A stretch of DNA of 64,000 nucleotides, from NCBI GenBank assembly GCA_948567375.1, contig OX419762.1, positions 2,361,001 to 2,425,000 on the forward strand, in the 5' to 3' direction. Both the position numbers and the translations under genes were made by a program. The DNA comes from Lunularia cruciata. Its lineage: Eukaryota > Streptophyta > Marchantiopsida > Lunulariales > Lunulariaceae. The notes under the pieces were generated by a model. The model had not been told where the DNA came from, did not search any database, and was given only the letters and a program-made list of their open reading frames with translations. This document shows positions 13,470 through 25,504 of this stretch, in pieces (position 1 is the first letter of the stretch; every line of letters starts with the position of its first letter).

Positions 13470-15000
13470 TAAACTGCAGCAAAAGCATAAGTGCAAAAAA
13501 GTAACCTGCAGCAAAGGCATAAGTGCAAGAAATTGAGAATACCGTACTGCCAATGGACAATAAAGAACGTGAAAATCGAGAGCAGCAAGGCCAACGTGAG
13601 CATGGGTTAGAAAACTTGATGTAAGAGTTCACCAATGAAAAATAATGAAGTAGAGAACAGCAATGCAACCTACAGCGAGAGGCATAGGAGACGTGCTATG
13701 TGTTGTAAGAGCCCGCCAGGGTGCAGTGCGTGGATGCAGCGAGAGGAATAGGAAACTTGCTGTAAGAGCCCACCAGGATACGGTGCGTAGATGAAGATGA
13801 AGAACATGGAATGGAGTGGGGGAGGAACATAGGAAACAGTAGAGGTCGAGGCAAGAAGCAGGCAGAGAGCAAAGGGAAAAGACTAGGGAGTGAAAAAGTA
13901 CAGAAATGTGTGGATGTAGCAGGCATTTTGCAAGGGATGTGTTGTAGAAACGGGTAGAAATGTAAGAGTGTAACAAGAGCAAAGCGTAAGAGGACAAGAT
14001 AAAGTATATTACTCCAGCGCTATGGACACTGGAGTCTGACTATGCTAAACAACTGAAGGAAGCAGAAGGCGGCCATAGTAAACCTCCACGATAACACCAA
14101 CAACTTCATCAGTGCCTCACGTAGTGCCGAAGTAGCTGAAAAATTGTCAGTACTCCTTGTCTTGAGTTTTTACTCGAAAACTCATGAGTGCCAAGGCAAA
14201 CTCGGTTGCTTCCAACAGCGCCGCTTGAAGTAATAAACAGCCATCTTTCAGCAGTGCTACATGAAATAATGAACCGCCAGGGGAAGGTTACAGAAATGGA
14301 AGGCTACAAAAATGAACAACTGGAGCTTAAAGTCCTAAAAGAGCAGAAATCAAACTAATGCAGAATGTAGGCATGAACAAAATTGTGAACAAGGGACAGA
14401 AGAAAATAAGATCAAAAGCAAGAGAATGTGAGTGATGTGAGACATTCCTAGAAAATGCCTACAAGGACAAAGTCTATCAGGGTGAGCAGTAAAACCAAAG
14501 AGCAAAGCACAAAGAAACCAAGAGGAGTTAGTAAGAAAACAAAGGAATGAGCCAAGTTAGAAGAGTGCAAAGCTGAGAGCTAGAGAGCAAAGAATAAGGC
14601 AGAACGGACAAGCATGAAAAGGTGGAACTAATGAGGGAACGCACTATGAGCTAAGCAAGAACTATAACCCAAATGAGCAGAAAGCAAAGGAGAAGGAGAG
14701 GGTTTCCGAGGGAAGGATAGCCTCGGGTGCTGAGAGAGGCCTCGGGAACTATGAAGGAAGGGAGAGCCACCAGGCGAGATGGTCACACGTGTGAGATGAT
14801 GCCACATGTCAGCCAAACAACAGCAGGGGTATTCAGTTTGTGTGAGCAGTTGAAAGGCTCAGAACACAGATATTGTGGAGACTAACTCCAGGAGGAATGC
14901 ACTATAACTCACTAGACAGGATAAAGTATACCAAGATTAACTCCAGGAGGGAAAGATGCACTATAACCCAGCAGGTTAGATAGAGTATACCGCTACATAT
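13470..15000 (-). repeat. 3' region of the Penelope-like element with several short tandem duplications
   Basis: No coding motif. Local duplications include a unit with CTGCAGCAAA near 13470-13535, a 64-bp unit at 13673-13796 (CAGCGAGAGG) and a 55-60 bp unit at 14877-14995 (AACTCCAGGAGG). I looked for a hammerhead ribozyme because such motifs occur in Penelope-like elements and found no good one. Confidence 0.6.
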
Positions 15001-15614
15001 CATAGTAGCTATATTACTTATTACTCTACTTGTAATATCAATGTATTCTGATGTATCCTTATCAACGGGAGAAAACAGATATACTGAAACACAAAGTCAT
15101 GTAAGGAGTGTAAGTAACAAGCTGTAATTGAAGACCTACAACTCAAAAATACACCGTTCCGTTCAGGGTAAACTGAAAATGATAGACTGTTCAAAACACA
15201 TACAAGGGAACTACGAAGTAAAACAACAGATGTGAGTTGGGGCAAAAGGGAAGAAAGTGGATAGTCACAAAGCTAAGAATGAGCGATGCATCAAACATGA
15301 GACATGTATATATGTATATGAGAACAGAAACTGTTCTGACCAGTGCCTAAATAAACAGTCAAGAATAAGTCCTAATCAAGCCTATAGTGAAAGCTATAGT
15401 ATGGTAAACAAGCCTATAGTGAAAGCTAATGGTGGGCTTGAACTAAAGCTCACCGCTTGGAAGAAAGAACGAATGTTCTTAAATCTCTATAAATACTAAG
15501 CCCAAGAAAACCATGGTTATCTTTTTCCATTCGTAAGACATAGCAAAAATTTTTCTGGATAGTATGAAGAGGGTAATGTTTAGAGATAAAGCTATTTATA
15601 AGTTTCCTACAAGC

Positions 15615-15719
15615 TGAAAGGAATGACTTTTTGGAATTACACATCCTTCTGAAAGGAATGACTTTTTGGAATTACACATCCTTTTGAAAGGAATGACTTT
15701 TTGGAATTACACATCCTTC
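15615..15719 (-). repeat. 35-bp tandem repeat, three units
   Basis: Three almost identical units starting at 15615, 15650 and 15685, just downstream of the RT in the element's orientation. Confidence 0.95.
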
Positions 15720-15915
15720 GATATCTAACACACTCCGATTTTATAATACCTAATTTACATTTAGAGGAAATGTCAGAAAGAACGTGAGGGAGCAAGATTG
15801 TCTTGATTTGAGCAAAGTGAGATAGCTCTTTCTTATCATAGATAGAGACAAAGATATTGAAGTGGTCTTGAGTAATGCAACAGTCAAGATCATCACAATG
15901 AGTGCCAAAATGAGT

Positions 15916-16630
15916 TCAAACTAGCTCACAAGAAAGTCTATGATAGATCTCTCCTCCTCTAGCAACATCCTCCATATGCATAAAATCCTTGAAATGATCA
16001 AGATCCAAGCCAACCACCAGAAGATCATCAACATATCGGCAAACTTGGGATAGGTCGTGCAACAGTGCAACATCATTGGCATCTAATAATCTGCGGATGA
16101 AATCAAGTTCATAGATGAAGAGGTATAGGTTATCCACAAAGACAACACAAGGTATCCCCATAGGAATCCTATCTCTTGATGGAGGAGCTTATTCCCAAAA
16201 GTGATGTAGAGGTTATAAAAAAGAAATAGCATCCAATAGATGAGAGTTTCCTCATCAACAACCATGAATTTGAGCTGTTTTGCCGATTGAGAGATATTCT
16301 TTCTGTTTTAAGCCATCTATATATAAAGTCAAGTTTAGAGGTCTCTACCAGTAACATAGTTTCTCTATTCAACCTGAACCTATAATGGAAGATAGATTTG
16401 ATGAGAGTGGACAGCCTTGTTTTGAGATCGTGAAGGTGGATCTTTGTATAAAGGGTGGTGAAATCAAAACTTTGAAAATTAACTTTTTCCAAGGTGGCAG
16501 GAGTTTGTTGCAAACCAGAGTCTGTGGGAGAAGAGAATCTAATCTTGCGCAGTCTTTGCACCAGCTCCAGTAAAACAAGAACACCAAAAGAGTCGTCCAA
16601 GATCCAGCTAGAATCGACCATCAGCCCCAC
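15916..16630 (-). pseudogene. Penelope-type reverse transcriptase, palm segment
   Basis: Two overlapping frames. The upstream one (16630-16169) contains FQSFDFTTLYTKI, the Penelope form of RT motif A. The downstream one (16161-15916) contains GIPCVVFVDNLYLFIYELDFI (motif B region) and CRYVDDLLVVG, the YVDD catalytic motif C. A frameshift lies between them, so the protein is not made from this copy. Confidence 0.8.
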
Positions 16631-16692
16631 ACGGAAGAATTCATTCCTCCAGAGGTCGTTTGTAGAAGGTAGCAGTGCTTTGAAGAATGAGC

Positions 16693-17241
16693 TTAACCAG
16701 TGTGAAAGATCAGATAAAGAAGTAGAGTAGCCTGCAGCAATGAACCTAGGAACAACGAGAGACTTATGGAATTTCCAAGCACAGCAGAAGTAAGGGAGTT
16801 TCTCGGAATCCTTGGAAGTGTGAAAGCTTGAGAGGTATTGAAACTGTGGTGAGAGAGTAAGAGATGGGTTTGAGGAATCAATAAGAGTTTATAGGTTGCT
16901 GAAGGAGAATGAAGCTTGTTAAGTAAAGTTTGAATGTAGAAGTGTTTATAGACAAATACAAATTTTTTGGGACACTTGTCCATATAAGTAATAATGAAAT
17001 GGAACTTAAAATGATGAAGAAGTTTTCTATCGTGAGATGAAAGGAAAAGAGGGTCTACAAAATTGAAAGCATCTGCAATGGGAGGGAGGTTGAGTAAAAG
17101 TTGAACTTTTTGTAGAAGGGTGACTTTCCATTGGTCAAAAATGCCTTTGGTGCCCAATATGGCTTCATAGTAAAGAACAAAGTTGCAAATACAAGTTTGA
17201 ATTGCAATGAAAGTAGAGAGGGAGAGGTGGGTGAAATACAA
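16693..17241 (-). pseudogene. Penelope-type reverse transcriptase, N-terminal (fingers) segment
   Basis: A 182-codon frame. Residues 78-120 (FKFHFIITYMDKC, KKFVFVYKHFY, SATYKLL) match the RT1 region of Penelope-like and telomerase-related RTs, where a conserved DK precedes a hydrophobic strand and a Tyr. The rest is low in recognisable features. The palm segment follows downstream in another frame. Confidence 0.65.
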
Positions 17242-18009
17242 AACTTGGTTCCTCTAGAGAAGAGAAGTGATAGGTTGTAGGAAGGTAAAATCTGAAGCAA
17301 AGTTGTAATGACATGCCCGTGTGAAGGGTTAATGAAACCTGGATGTTGAAGGCAACTGCAAGGAGAAGGAGGAGAGGAAAAGTTGGATAACTTCCGTGAT
17401 AGTGACGCAAAGTTAAAATGTAAACGGCCTAGAGTTTTTCCGTACTTGAAAGCAATGATAGGGATAGTAAATAGAGTACTTGGAGGTAGAGCTTGTAAAA
17501 CTTACAGGTCCCTCAACAAAGATTGCAGGTGAACTTTGTCTATCTCCTTAGAGGTAAAAGGGGAAATGATTAAGGTGGGATGAATGTCTGGAGTTGCTCT
17601 ACGATGCATGAGGTATGGAGACAAGAAGAGAAAAAGGCAATTGAGGAGTGTAGTGATGTCCAACGCAGACCTGAGTAAAACTGCAGAAGGAGTAGTTTTA
17701 AGGAATGATCCTCAGCAAGTTCCACACTCTTAAACGTGCGAGAAAAGAATCAGAGAGGGTATCAAAGTCAAGCATTAAGAAGAGATGAGAAATTTGTTGG
17801 AGGTAATCTCTATAGGCATATCGTCTAGAAAGGGGAAAGTTGGCCGTAGGGGATGTAGAAAGGGGAGAAAGATCCACAATAGAAGAAACATAAGATGTGA
17901 TAGAAGAGAGAAGAAATGAATTTTCTCTTTGATGATGCCTAAGGTCGATGCAAGATGCTCTTCCACTAATATTGTACCCCCTAGGAGCCCAACAGTTGAG
18001 GAGACGGAT

Positions 18010-18735
18010 TCAAAAAAGCTCCTCCTTGTCTGCAAAATCTTTAAATCGAGTACCTGGTGGTACTTGGACCATAGGGAACAGTCGAAAGCCATGGAATCCA
18101 AATTTGGCCATCACGGCCATCAAGGGAGTAAAGTCAAAAGAAGAAGAACGAAGAACAGAGAGAGACTTTCCAAGGCAACAATGTTGTTGGAATCTTTGAA
18201 ATGCAGAACCCGCTGTTTGGCCCGCATAGCATTTGCCATTATGTAGAGAATAAATGACATATATCACTCCAAAGTCAATTAAGGGATGAAGAGCCAAAAC
18301 ATGCCCTGTATGGCAAAATTTCAAAGCCCTTAACTGCTGTAGAATAGGATCAGGGTCTTTAGAGAAATGACTGGTGAGCAAACGTGTCTTAATTGTGAGC
18401 GAATCAATTCTCCCCGGAGGGAAAGTGAAAGTGTGAGTAAGATTTAGAGTAGAGATGGATCTAAAAGAGATATTGCCATGCAGAGAGGTGCCCATGTGTG
18501 GTGTAAAGAAGAGGTGAGGTACAAGCGAAAGAGTGACGCGTAAGACTATAAATAAATGTTGGGTAGAAAAGTGAGTCATTGAGAAATAGTAAGGCTGACA
18601 TGGAATAGAACACGGAGCTGACGTGTAACCAAATGTGATGCTGATCTGTAACCAAACGTGATGCTGACCTATAACCAAACGTGATGCTGACATGTAACCA
18701 AACCGAAAGATAGGAGTGAATGAAGGCCAAGACAC
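18010..18735 (-). pseudogene. GIY-YIG endonuclease domain of the Penelope-like element
   Basis: A 241-codon open frame. Residues 157-241 form the domain: FGVIYVIYSLHNGKCYAGQT supplies the two hallmark strands (GIY as VIY, YIG as YAG), followed by an arginine in AFQRFQQHC and the catalytic-type glutamate in FADKEELF. The frame ends right after this glutamate, and coding appears to continue in another frame over 18101-17775. In such elements the domain nicks the target to prime reverse transcription. The N-terminal 150 residues are unrecognised; their first part overlaps the 23-bp repeats. Confidence 0.8.
18635..18703 (-). repeat. 23-bp tandem repeat, three full units
   Basis: Units of GTGATGCTGANNTNTAACCA type at 18635, 18658 and 18681, with a partial unit before. 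They overlap the start of the endonuclease open frame. Confidence 0.9.
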
Positions 18736-18871
18736 TTACAAGGTTTGAGGAGGATAGAAGCATGGAGGTGATCAAGGTCCTGAAGTGAAAAATTAATGGG
18801 AGGATCGCATCCTAACGGCATGCATGGTTCAAGAAGGATATACATGCTGAATAGGAATAGTAAAGAGCAGA

Positions 18872-18965
18872 GGTGGCCATAATAGTGGTGCAGGGCTCAA
18901 GGATCTTCAAGTGCGGGAGGTTGCCATAATAGTGGTTCAGGGCTCGAGGGTCTTCAAATGCGGAA
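18872..18965 (-). repeat. 47-bp tandem duplication
   Basis: Copies begin at 18872 (GGTGGCCATAATAGTGG) and 18919 (GGTTGCCATAATAGTGG). Within the 5' side of the Penelope-like element. Confidence 0.85.
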
Positions 18966-19049
18966 GGGCTGATGCAAAAGTGCCAATGGACATTGAATAT
19001 GGAACAAGGTTTGATGGCTAGATGTCTGTGTGCCAACATAAGAGGGCGA

Positions 19050-19860
19050 GTCACCTCAAACACTTGGACGGTATGATTGACACATAGTGCTCTTGACACC
19101 CAATGCTCGAGGCTAGAGGGTGGGTGTCATAGTGCAGGGTGACAAAGAGATGGATGTCAAAAATCTTGTAGAAAGAGGTCACGGTAGAGAAGAAGTAATG
19201 AACGGCAGGTGAGAAGCAAGGATTCCACAATGCCTTTGGGACTGGAAACAAACCAGCAAGTGAGCAAGTCACCTCAAACACTTGGACAGTATGACTGACA
19301 CACAGTGCTACTGACACCATGTGCTCGGGGCTAGAGAACGGGTGCCACAGTGCAGGTGACAAAGAGATGGATGTCAAAAAAATTTAAGAAAGAGGTCGCG
19401 GTAGAGAAGAAGTTACGAACGGCAGGTGAAGAGCAAGGATTCCACAATTCCTTTGGGACTGTCAACGAACCAACAAGTGAGCGAGCCACCGCAAACACTT
19501 GGACGGTATGACTGACACACAGTGCTACTAACACCCAGTGCTCGGGGCTAGAGGGCTAATGCCACAATGCAGGGTGACAAAGAGATGGATGTCGAAAAAA
19601 TTGGAGAAAGAGGTCGCGGTAGAGAAGGAGTAACGAACGGCAGGTGAGAAGCAAGGATTCCACAATTCCTGTGTGCTACTAACACCCAGTGCTCGAGGCT
19701 AGAGGGCTAATGCTACAATGCAGGGTGACAAAGAGATGGATGTCGAAAAAATTGGAGAAAGAGGTCGCGGTAGAGAAGGAGTAACGAACGGCAGGTGAGA
19801 AGCAAGGATTCCACAATTCCTGTGGAACTGTCAACGAACCAACAAGTGAAGGAGAGAACA
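19050..19860 (-). repeat. tandem repeat array, period about 218 bp
   Basis: Units start at 19050, 19268 and 19485 (GTCACCTCAAACACTTGG and variants), followed by a shortened unit from about 19673. It lies at the 5' side of the Penelope-like element in its own orientation. It could be the element's repeated terminal (pLTR-like) region. Confidence 0.85.
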
Positions 19861-19936
19861 GGAGAGTCAAGAAAGGAACAACAAAGTGGTCCACAACCTA
19901 AACCTGAAATCAGCGAAAATAGGAATCATCCTAACG

Positions 19937-20100
19937 CATTGCAAGGAAATTGAAATGAACTCCATACAAGGAAGTCACATCTGGGAAGGAAAGTGCCAGC
20001 AAGCAAGTGCATAAATCGATTATGACTGAACGAACACTTACCTGTCCTAATCCTAACCTCATTACAATGAAATCCAAATGAACTCCATACAATGAAAACC
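19937..20100 (-). repeat. direct repeat at the 5' edge of the Penelope-like element
   Basis: A roughly 40-bp segment with AATGAACTCCATACAA occurs from 19937 and again from 20060, 123 bp apart. The second copy abuts the target-site duplication at 20101, so it marks the element's 5' terminus. Confidence 0.7.
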
Positions 20101-20908
20101 CTATTCTTTATATATGTTCATGGTCGAACTACAGATTCATATAAAATTCATCCACTCCATTCTCGGGTGCCAAATGCAAGTCTCGAAAAAAACATCTATC
20201 AAGGATCCACCAATAATACTATATTAATGCTTACAAATTTGATTGCTCCACATTAAAAGATAATGTTAGGAAAAAGAAGATATTTTTGGCGTAACGGGCG
20301 TGTATTAAATTTTCAATCTTTATATGTTCATTCAAGTACGAGAGAGTCCAAGACGGGCATGGTACGCCTTATAAAGTTGCTTAAAAACGCAAAAACGAAA
20401 AGAAAGAAAAAAAACAAACGTGAAAATCACCCATTATAAAGAGCACTATGGTACGATTAGCATGCACATAATGAAGCAACCCGCCTCCTCTCACATTTCT
20501 CATGATATGTTCTACGCTTAAAAAAGCTAAATCCACATGAGGAACAGGGGTTTTCAGTTTCGGAATTTATAGGAGGTAGTCTGATCCATAAATTTGATGA
20601 CAGGTCTCGTAAAACAAATCAGGAGTATTTAGGAACGTGCCCTTCGGATTTTTTCGGTTTTTATTTGAGTATTTGAGTTTCATTGAACGCTAATGCAATG
20701 GACAGGACACCCTCTCTTGAAGTGATAGTTCTTTCTAGGAGTCCGGACTGCACTATTCTCGGATGTAGGTTCTACCCTTGTTTCTCTTGTCGCTTTACGA
20801 CTCCTTGTCGCTTTAGATTCTATCACCTTTGTTTCTCTTTTATCGGTTTAAATTTGGGAAAATTCAAAGATCTATCTAACATGGGGTCGTTATAGGGGCC
20901 ATTTGGAC
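20101..20908 (+). repeat. dispersed repeat B, copy 1, right part
   Basis: Continues the copy broken at 13327 and matches the reverse complement of 63680 down to about 62785. The match ends near GGGGCCAT. Short open frames are present, but I recognise no protein. Confidence 0.85.
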
Positions 20909-22286
20909 GTTTTCCTGGGTAATGGTAATTTTCACTCATGCACCATACAGAATTTATCAAGATACGATTCCATCCAACGATTAGCAAGAGAACATATTAG
21001 GGGGTCTCAGAAATAGTTTTACTAAGCTCTAAATTGACTAAATTGGTACGGGATGCCATGAAGAAAAAGGACGAAAGAGTCTCCCTCTGGAGTTCTAGCC
21101 AAGTTCCTTATTATTAGCAAACTCAGTAAGAGGTGGTTTGTATAAAATAAAGGATATGGAGTTTTCCGTTGCATTAATTATATAATAGGGTTAATAAAGT
21201 CTTTGGTTTAGGGTGAAGGTGGTCTGAATCGATTGCCGCCCAGTGTAATACTTGATTTTTTAATATGTTAATTTAGGATTAAATGGGATTTTGCCAATTG
21301 TTGCTCATCATTGCTCATTGTTGCTTGTCGTGGCTTGTTGTTGCTGGTCGCTACTCGTCATTGCTTGTCGTTGCTCAAAGCCGCCCGTTGGTGCCCAAAG
21401 CCGCTTGTTGCCGCTGTTAGTCTGCTCATCATTGCTCATAGTCGCTTGATGGTGCCCATAGCCGCTTGTTGGTGCTTGTAGCCACTCGTGCCATTGTTAG
21501 TCTGCTCGTTGCCATTGGTAGCCGCTTGATAGCACTCGTTAATTTTACATCCAAATGTGAGCCTGCATTGCAATTAGGTTATTGTTTTCCTTTCGCTAAA
21601 TTTTTTTGCTCTTTTGTGGTAAAATTCCTCGAACTTCAATTAATTTCTTGGTTGCTACAAGATGGTGCAAATCATTTATCACACTATCTCACTTGCCACA
21701 CTAATCTAGGGATGAACCACCACACCAATGCAAAACTACAAAACCCACCGGTTTAGTTTACTGCCTTGAGCATTTAAACACAACATTCGCATTTGCAGAT
21801 GATGAATTTGAATTCAAATTGTTGAGTGCAACATTTTGGATCATAAATCACACTCTAAGAGTCACCCACCAAAAATATGCGCAATATCATCTCTTTTGAC
21901 AATCATTTATTTCATTGCGGTAATTTTAAACATCTGGAATATAGTGCCTGATTTTTATAAATGAACGCAAATTGCATGTGACGGACCGAACAAAAATTTA
22001 CAAGGCTTTCATTTATTAACACCTCATCTCCTTACAGAGTTCACTAAAAATAGTTATGAAGTTTGTTCTTTATCCCGTAGACATCCATCAAAACTATTTG
22101 TGAAACCCACTTTTGTCTTCAGTTGTGAATCTACCCTCTCGCAAAGTTTGTAACGTCTTAATCATCTCAATTACTAGAATCCTCGCTCAACCAAAATTAT
22201 CCGGTTGAAGTTGATTTGACTTCCTCCATTGCGTCACAATAAACACAAGATATATTTCCCCGTCAAATGAAATTCAATACTTACCT
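20909..22286. other. spacer with a degenerate TTGCTCGTYG-type repeat
   Basis: 21295-21540 is a degenerate low-complexity array built of blocks such as TTGCTCATCG, TTGCTTGTCG and AGCCGCTTGT. The rest holds no recognisable gene. Confidence 0.6.
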
Positions 22287-22472
22287 CGTAACATCCCATC
22301 TTATAATTGTATCAAGATTTACGTGAATATTGTAAACGCAATCCAGAGTTTGCCCCACGTCTACAAATGTTTTTTCCCCATCTCGTAACATCCCATCTTA
22401 TAATTGTATCAAGATTTACGTGAATATTGTAAACAAAATCGAGAGTTTGCCCCACGTCTACAAATGTTTTTC
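22287..22472. repeat. 97-bp tandem duplication
   Basis: Two nearly identical copies starting CGTAACATCCCATC at 22287 and 22384. Confidence 0.93.
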
Positions 22473-22842
22473 CCTATGAGTTAGTAAACAAGGCTATTGA
22501 CTAGAGTGAGAGGTATTGTAATTACAGTACCTTTTACTGTAATAATAACAGTAACAATATCAATACCAATATCTTTATTTTTCTGTAATTACAGGAAAAA
22601 AATATATTGCAATTAGAGTTCTCTTAGTTATTTTGATAGTAATAGCATAGCAGTAACAATGACACATAGTTTAATGATTAGTAAAGCTCTGGACCACAAT
22701 TATTCCCATATGTAATGCCAACACTTTTTTATATGTGTATAAAAGTAAATGACTTTCTTATGAGTCAGTTCTTCTATTGGAAAATTTACAGATTAATTCC
22801 ATCAAGATTAATTGTTCGATTTATCTTATGTTACATTGGGCC

Positions 22843-24740
22843 TTGTTGAGGTTTCTTTAGACATTAATAAATCTTTTCCCTCGAATGTGGAACTCTCTTA
22901 AGTCTTTTCTCGAATGTTAGACTCCTCCCTTTTGAAAATACGAAGTCTTCTTTCTCCCATAATCTTAAACTTTCAAAAAAATTTGAGGATCTTACAGATC
23001 GGAGAAGGAAAGAGAAAAAAAAAGAAGACCGCGTAGGACGGGAAGACCCATCAAGCCATACAAGGGAGAGACGAAAGAGGTCAAATGGGGCTAAAAGGTT
23101 AAGAAAAGAGTCTGATTCGAAGGATGACTTTTCACTGTTCGTACAGCCACCAACCTTTGATATAGCGCTGACACCCCCTTACTCCCTACAACAACCAGCT
23201 TTCACTATAGTGCTAACACCTCTCTTTACAATGACATCTCACATATACACTTCCATTCCTAAACTATCTTTAAAAGGTGACCACAATATACTTATTTCAC
23301 GCAGTATGGTTATTTTCATGAACAAGATTAATACTGCCATGTCAAATCCCATTCTCGTTTCATATATTTCTAGAACTAACTTCCAGGTTCCAATTCTAAT
23401 GTTTTTAGTTGATAAGATCTAACTTCTGTTACATTCTCATTTCAAATACTTTTAGCTAATAAAATCTAACTTTGATGTGTTACATTCTCGTTTGAAACAC
23501 TTTTCGGTGATAAGATCTAACTTTGATGAATGCTAATATGAATACATATATAGTTCACATTAATAATTTCAATTCTCACTTCAAAATTTCAATTTAGCTT
23601 GATTTTAAATATTTGCTTAGCCTATCAGAGCAAAACCTGTACAACACACAATACCACTGACATTTCAACTTAGCTTGACTTTAAATCTTCAAATATAAAC
23701 TTAGCTTGTCACACAATGGAACCTGAGTTACCAACCATACCCACTAACATGATTTTAAATCTTGAAATAATAGACTTAGCCTATCACATGTCACAGCAAA
23801 ACCTAAGTGACACACTGTACCCACTAACATGACTTTAAATCTTGAAAACTTAGATTTAGACTGTCACAACAAAACTTGAAAGACCATGCACACTAACATG
23901 ACTTTAAATCTTGAAATATCAGACTTAGTCTGTCACAACAAAACTTGAGAGACACACCATGCCCACTAACATGACTTTAAATCTTGAAATATTAGACTTA
24001 CTCTAAAAAATAGAAAAATTGAATGACACACCATGCCCACTAACATGTAAAATTTAGAAATTCAAAACAATAATGCCACAAAATGCCCACACATACAAAT
24101 AAAACAAACGATATATCCCGGTATTCCTTTTCCAAACAAAAATTTCATTAAAGATAACCCGAGTCAAACTCTTTTCAAATGAATCATTCCCAAATGAATA
24201 ACCTTATGAACATTTATTATGAGGAGTTCTAAACCCCAACCAGTCTTTTAGTAACACCTAAACCCTCCAACCACAAAGCCTTCTCAGTCTCTCTTTGGCT
24301 TCTCTATAATATCACTCTCTAAACTTAACTTGAGTCTTTGTAGTGAACTCTATATTATTCTTTGTGTAGTTTCTTCCCTTCTTCCCTTCAAAAACTCAAA
24401 CACGAAGCACTCTTGAAGTCTCCTCTGCATCTCTACAAGTTTTCTCTAAATTGAACTAGGGTCTCTAAAAGCAATTTAAATTATAGGGGATTCTTTCTAT
24501 TCTCTCTTAGTTTCCTCCACAGACCCAACCCATGCATTTTATCATGAGACCCAATTCTTCCAAACACATACCTTTTTGGTTCTTTTTGTTGTCTTCTCTA
24601 CAATTCAGAAACTAATTTTTTTTGCAACCCTTTAACACTTTGGTTCTCTCGGGCTTCTCAACAATTTCATAAACTGAAATTTCATAAATTTTTTTCTCTC
24701 TTGTCAGCTTCTCTCTCTAGTGTAGTTTTAGAATAAAAAG
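22843..24740 (+). repeat. dispersed repeat R, copy 1
   Basis: Shares long stretches with 25505-27505 in the same orientation and with 60455-62072 in reverse. Shared landmarks include CTCGAATGTTAGACTCCTCC and CAGCCACCAACCTTTGA. No coding sequence; the second half is pyrimidine-rich. It could be a non-autonomous retroelement or a long terminal repeat. Confidence 0.75.
23597..24052 (+). repeat. minisatellite inside repeat R, unit about 70-80 bp
   Basis: About six diverged units built on TGACTTTAAATCTTGAAATA, GACTTAG, GTCACA and CCCACTAACA. Shorter versions occur in the other two R copies near 26150-26440 and 61430-61650. Confidence 0.85.
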
Positions 24741-25504
24741 TAATATAAACATGTTCACACGCTGTATTAAAAAATGGGAGGTATACCCAAGGAAAAAATT
24801 TCCAATATTATATCAGAGATTTGAAATCAATAAATCTAAACATTTGATTCTAAATCCTAGCACATCAATTAAAAACATCGGGAGGGAGTTCAACTTTCTT
24901 GATCGGGATAAAGATACTCTAGAACGAAATGAGGTAAAAGCATCTTTCCGGAATCTGGATTCTGGACATGTTATACATGGGAGATGTTGTATATACTTGG
25001 GAGCTTGTAGAGCTTGTAGAGCTTGTCATCAAGTATATACTCAACCAACATAGTTCCTAAACTCTTCACCTACATCATGCCATGTTTTTTGCAAGAGATT
25101 AATAATGAAATTTACTCTATTATAATTTTTCATTAACTTAAGGCAATTTAACTAAACTCTCTCATAGTTAACTATTATCACAATACTTTTCAAACATCTT
25201 TTCTTTCTATGTGAGTTGTTACTTGAGCTTACGTTTATATCAAGTCTCCGATAAAAAAAAATTCATATTAAAGTGTTAATAATGTGTCATAATTCTTTAT
25301 ATACCATCAAATGTTTTCTAAAAGTTACAGTATATCTTGAAATTTTTATTTATGATTTAATTAACTTTACATTATATTCATAAAAGGAAAATTTTAAGTC
25401 CGTAAAATAGTATTTCTTCTTAGAACCTATTGATGTAAAAATATCTTTATTATTGAATCTACACACAATATATTATGTACTAACCAACATAGATAATACA
25501 TTGG
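24741..25504. other. interval between R copies, no recognisable gene
   Basis: One 100-codon open frame (24751-25053) ends in a short GAGCTTGTA repeat and shows no known domain. I do not call it a gene. Confidence 0.5.

Larger units (their letters stand above)
13328..20100 (-). mobile_element. Penelope-like retroelement with upstream GIY-YIG endonuclease
   Basis: A 6.77 kb insertion that splits repeat B. Its flanks carry a 15-bp duplication with one mismatch: CTATTCTTTATGTAT at 13313-13327 and CTATTCTTTATATAT at 20101-20115. The uninterrupted B copy at 62785-64000 shows the empty site. On the minus strand it encodes a GIY-YIG domain (18267-18010), then Penelope-type RT segments (about 17100 to 15916). 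Endonuclease before RT is the permuted order I know from the Naiad/Chlamys clade; classical Penelope elements have it after RT. Frames are broken in several places, so this copy is inactive. Several tandem repeat blocks occur near both ends. Confidence 0.85.

Noticed and set aside
14041-14160. Hammerhead-ribozyme-like CTGATGA on the minus strand of the Penelope-like element
   Set aside because: No GAAA box at the right distance and no pairing that would form the three helices.
13629-20100. Many short hydrophobic minus-strand frames in the Penelope-like element
   Set aside because: They are repetitive, leucine/serine-rich translations of tandem repeats and do not match membrane protein families.
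24751-25053. 100-codon frame between R copies
   Set aside because: Low-complexity end, no domain, no homologous frame in the other R regions.
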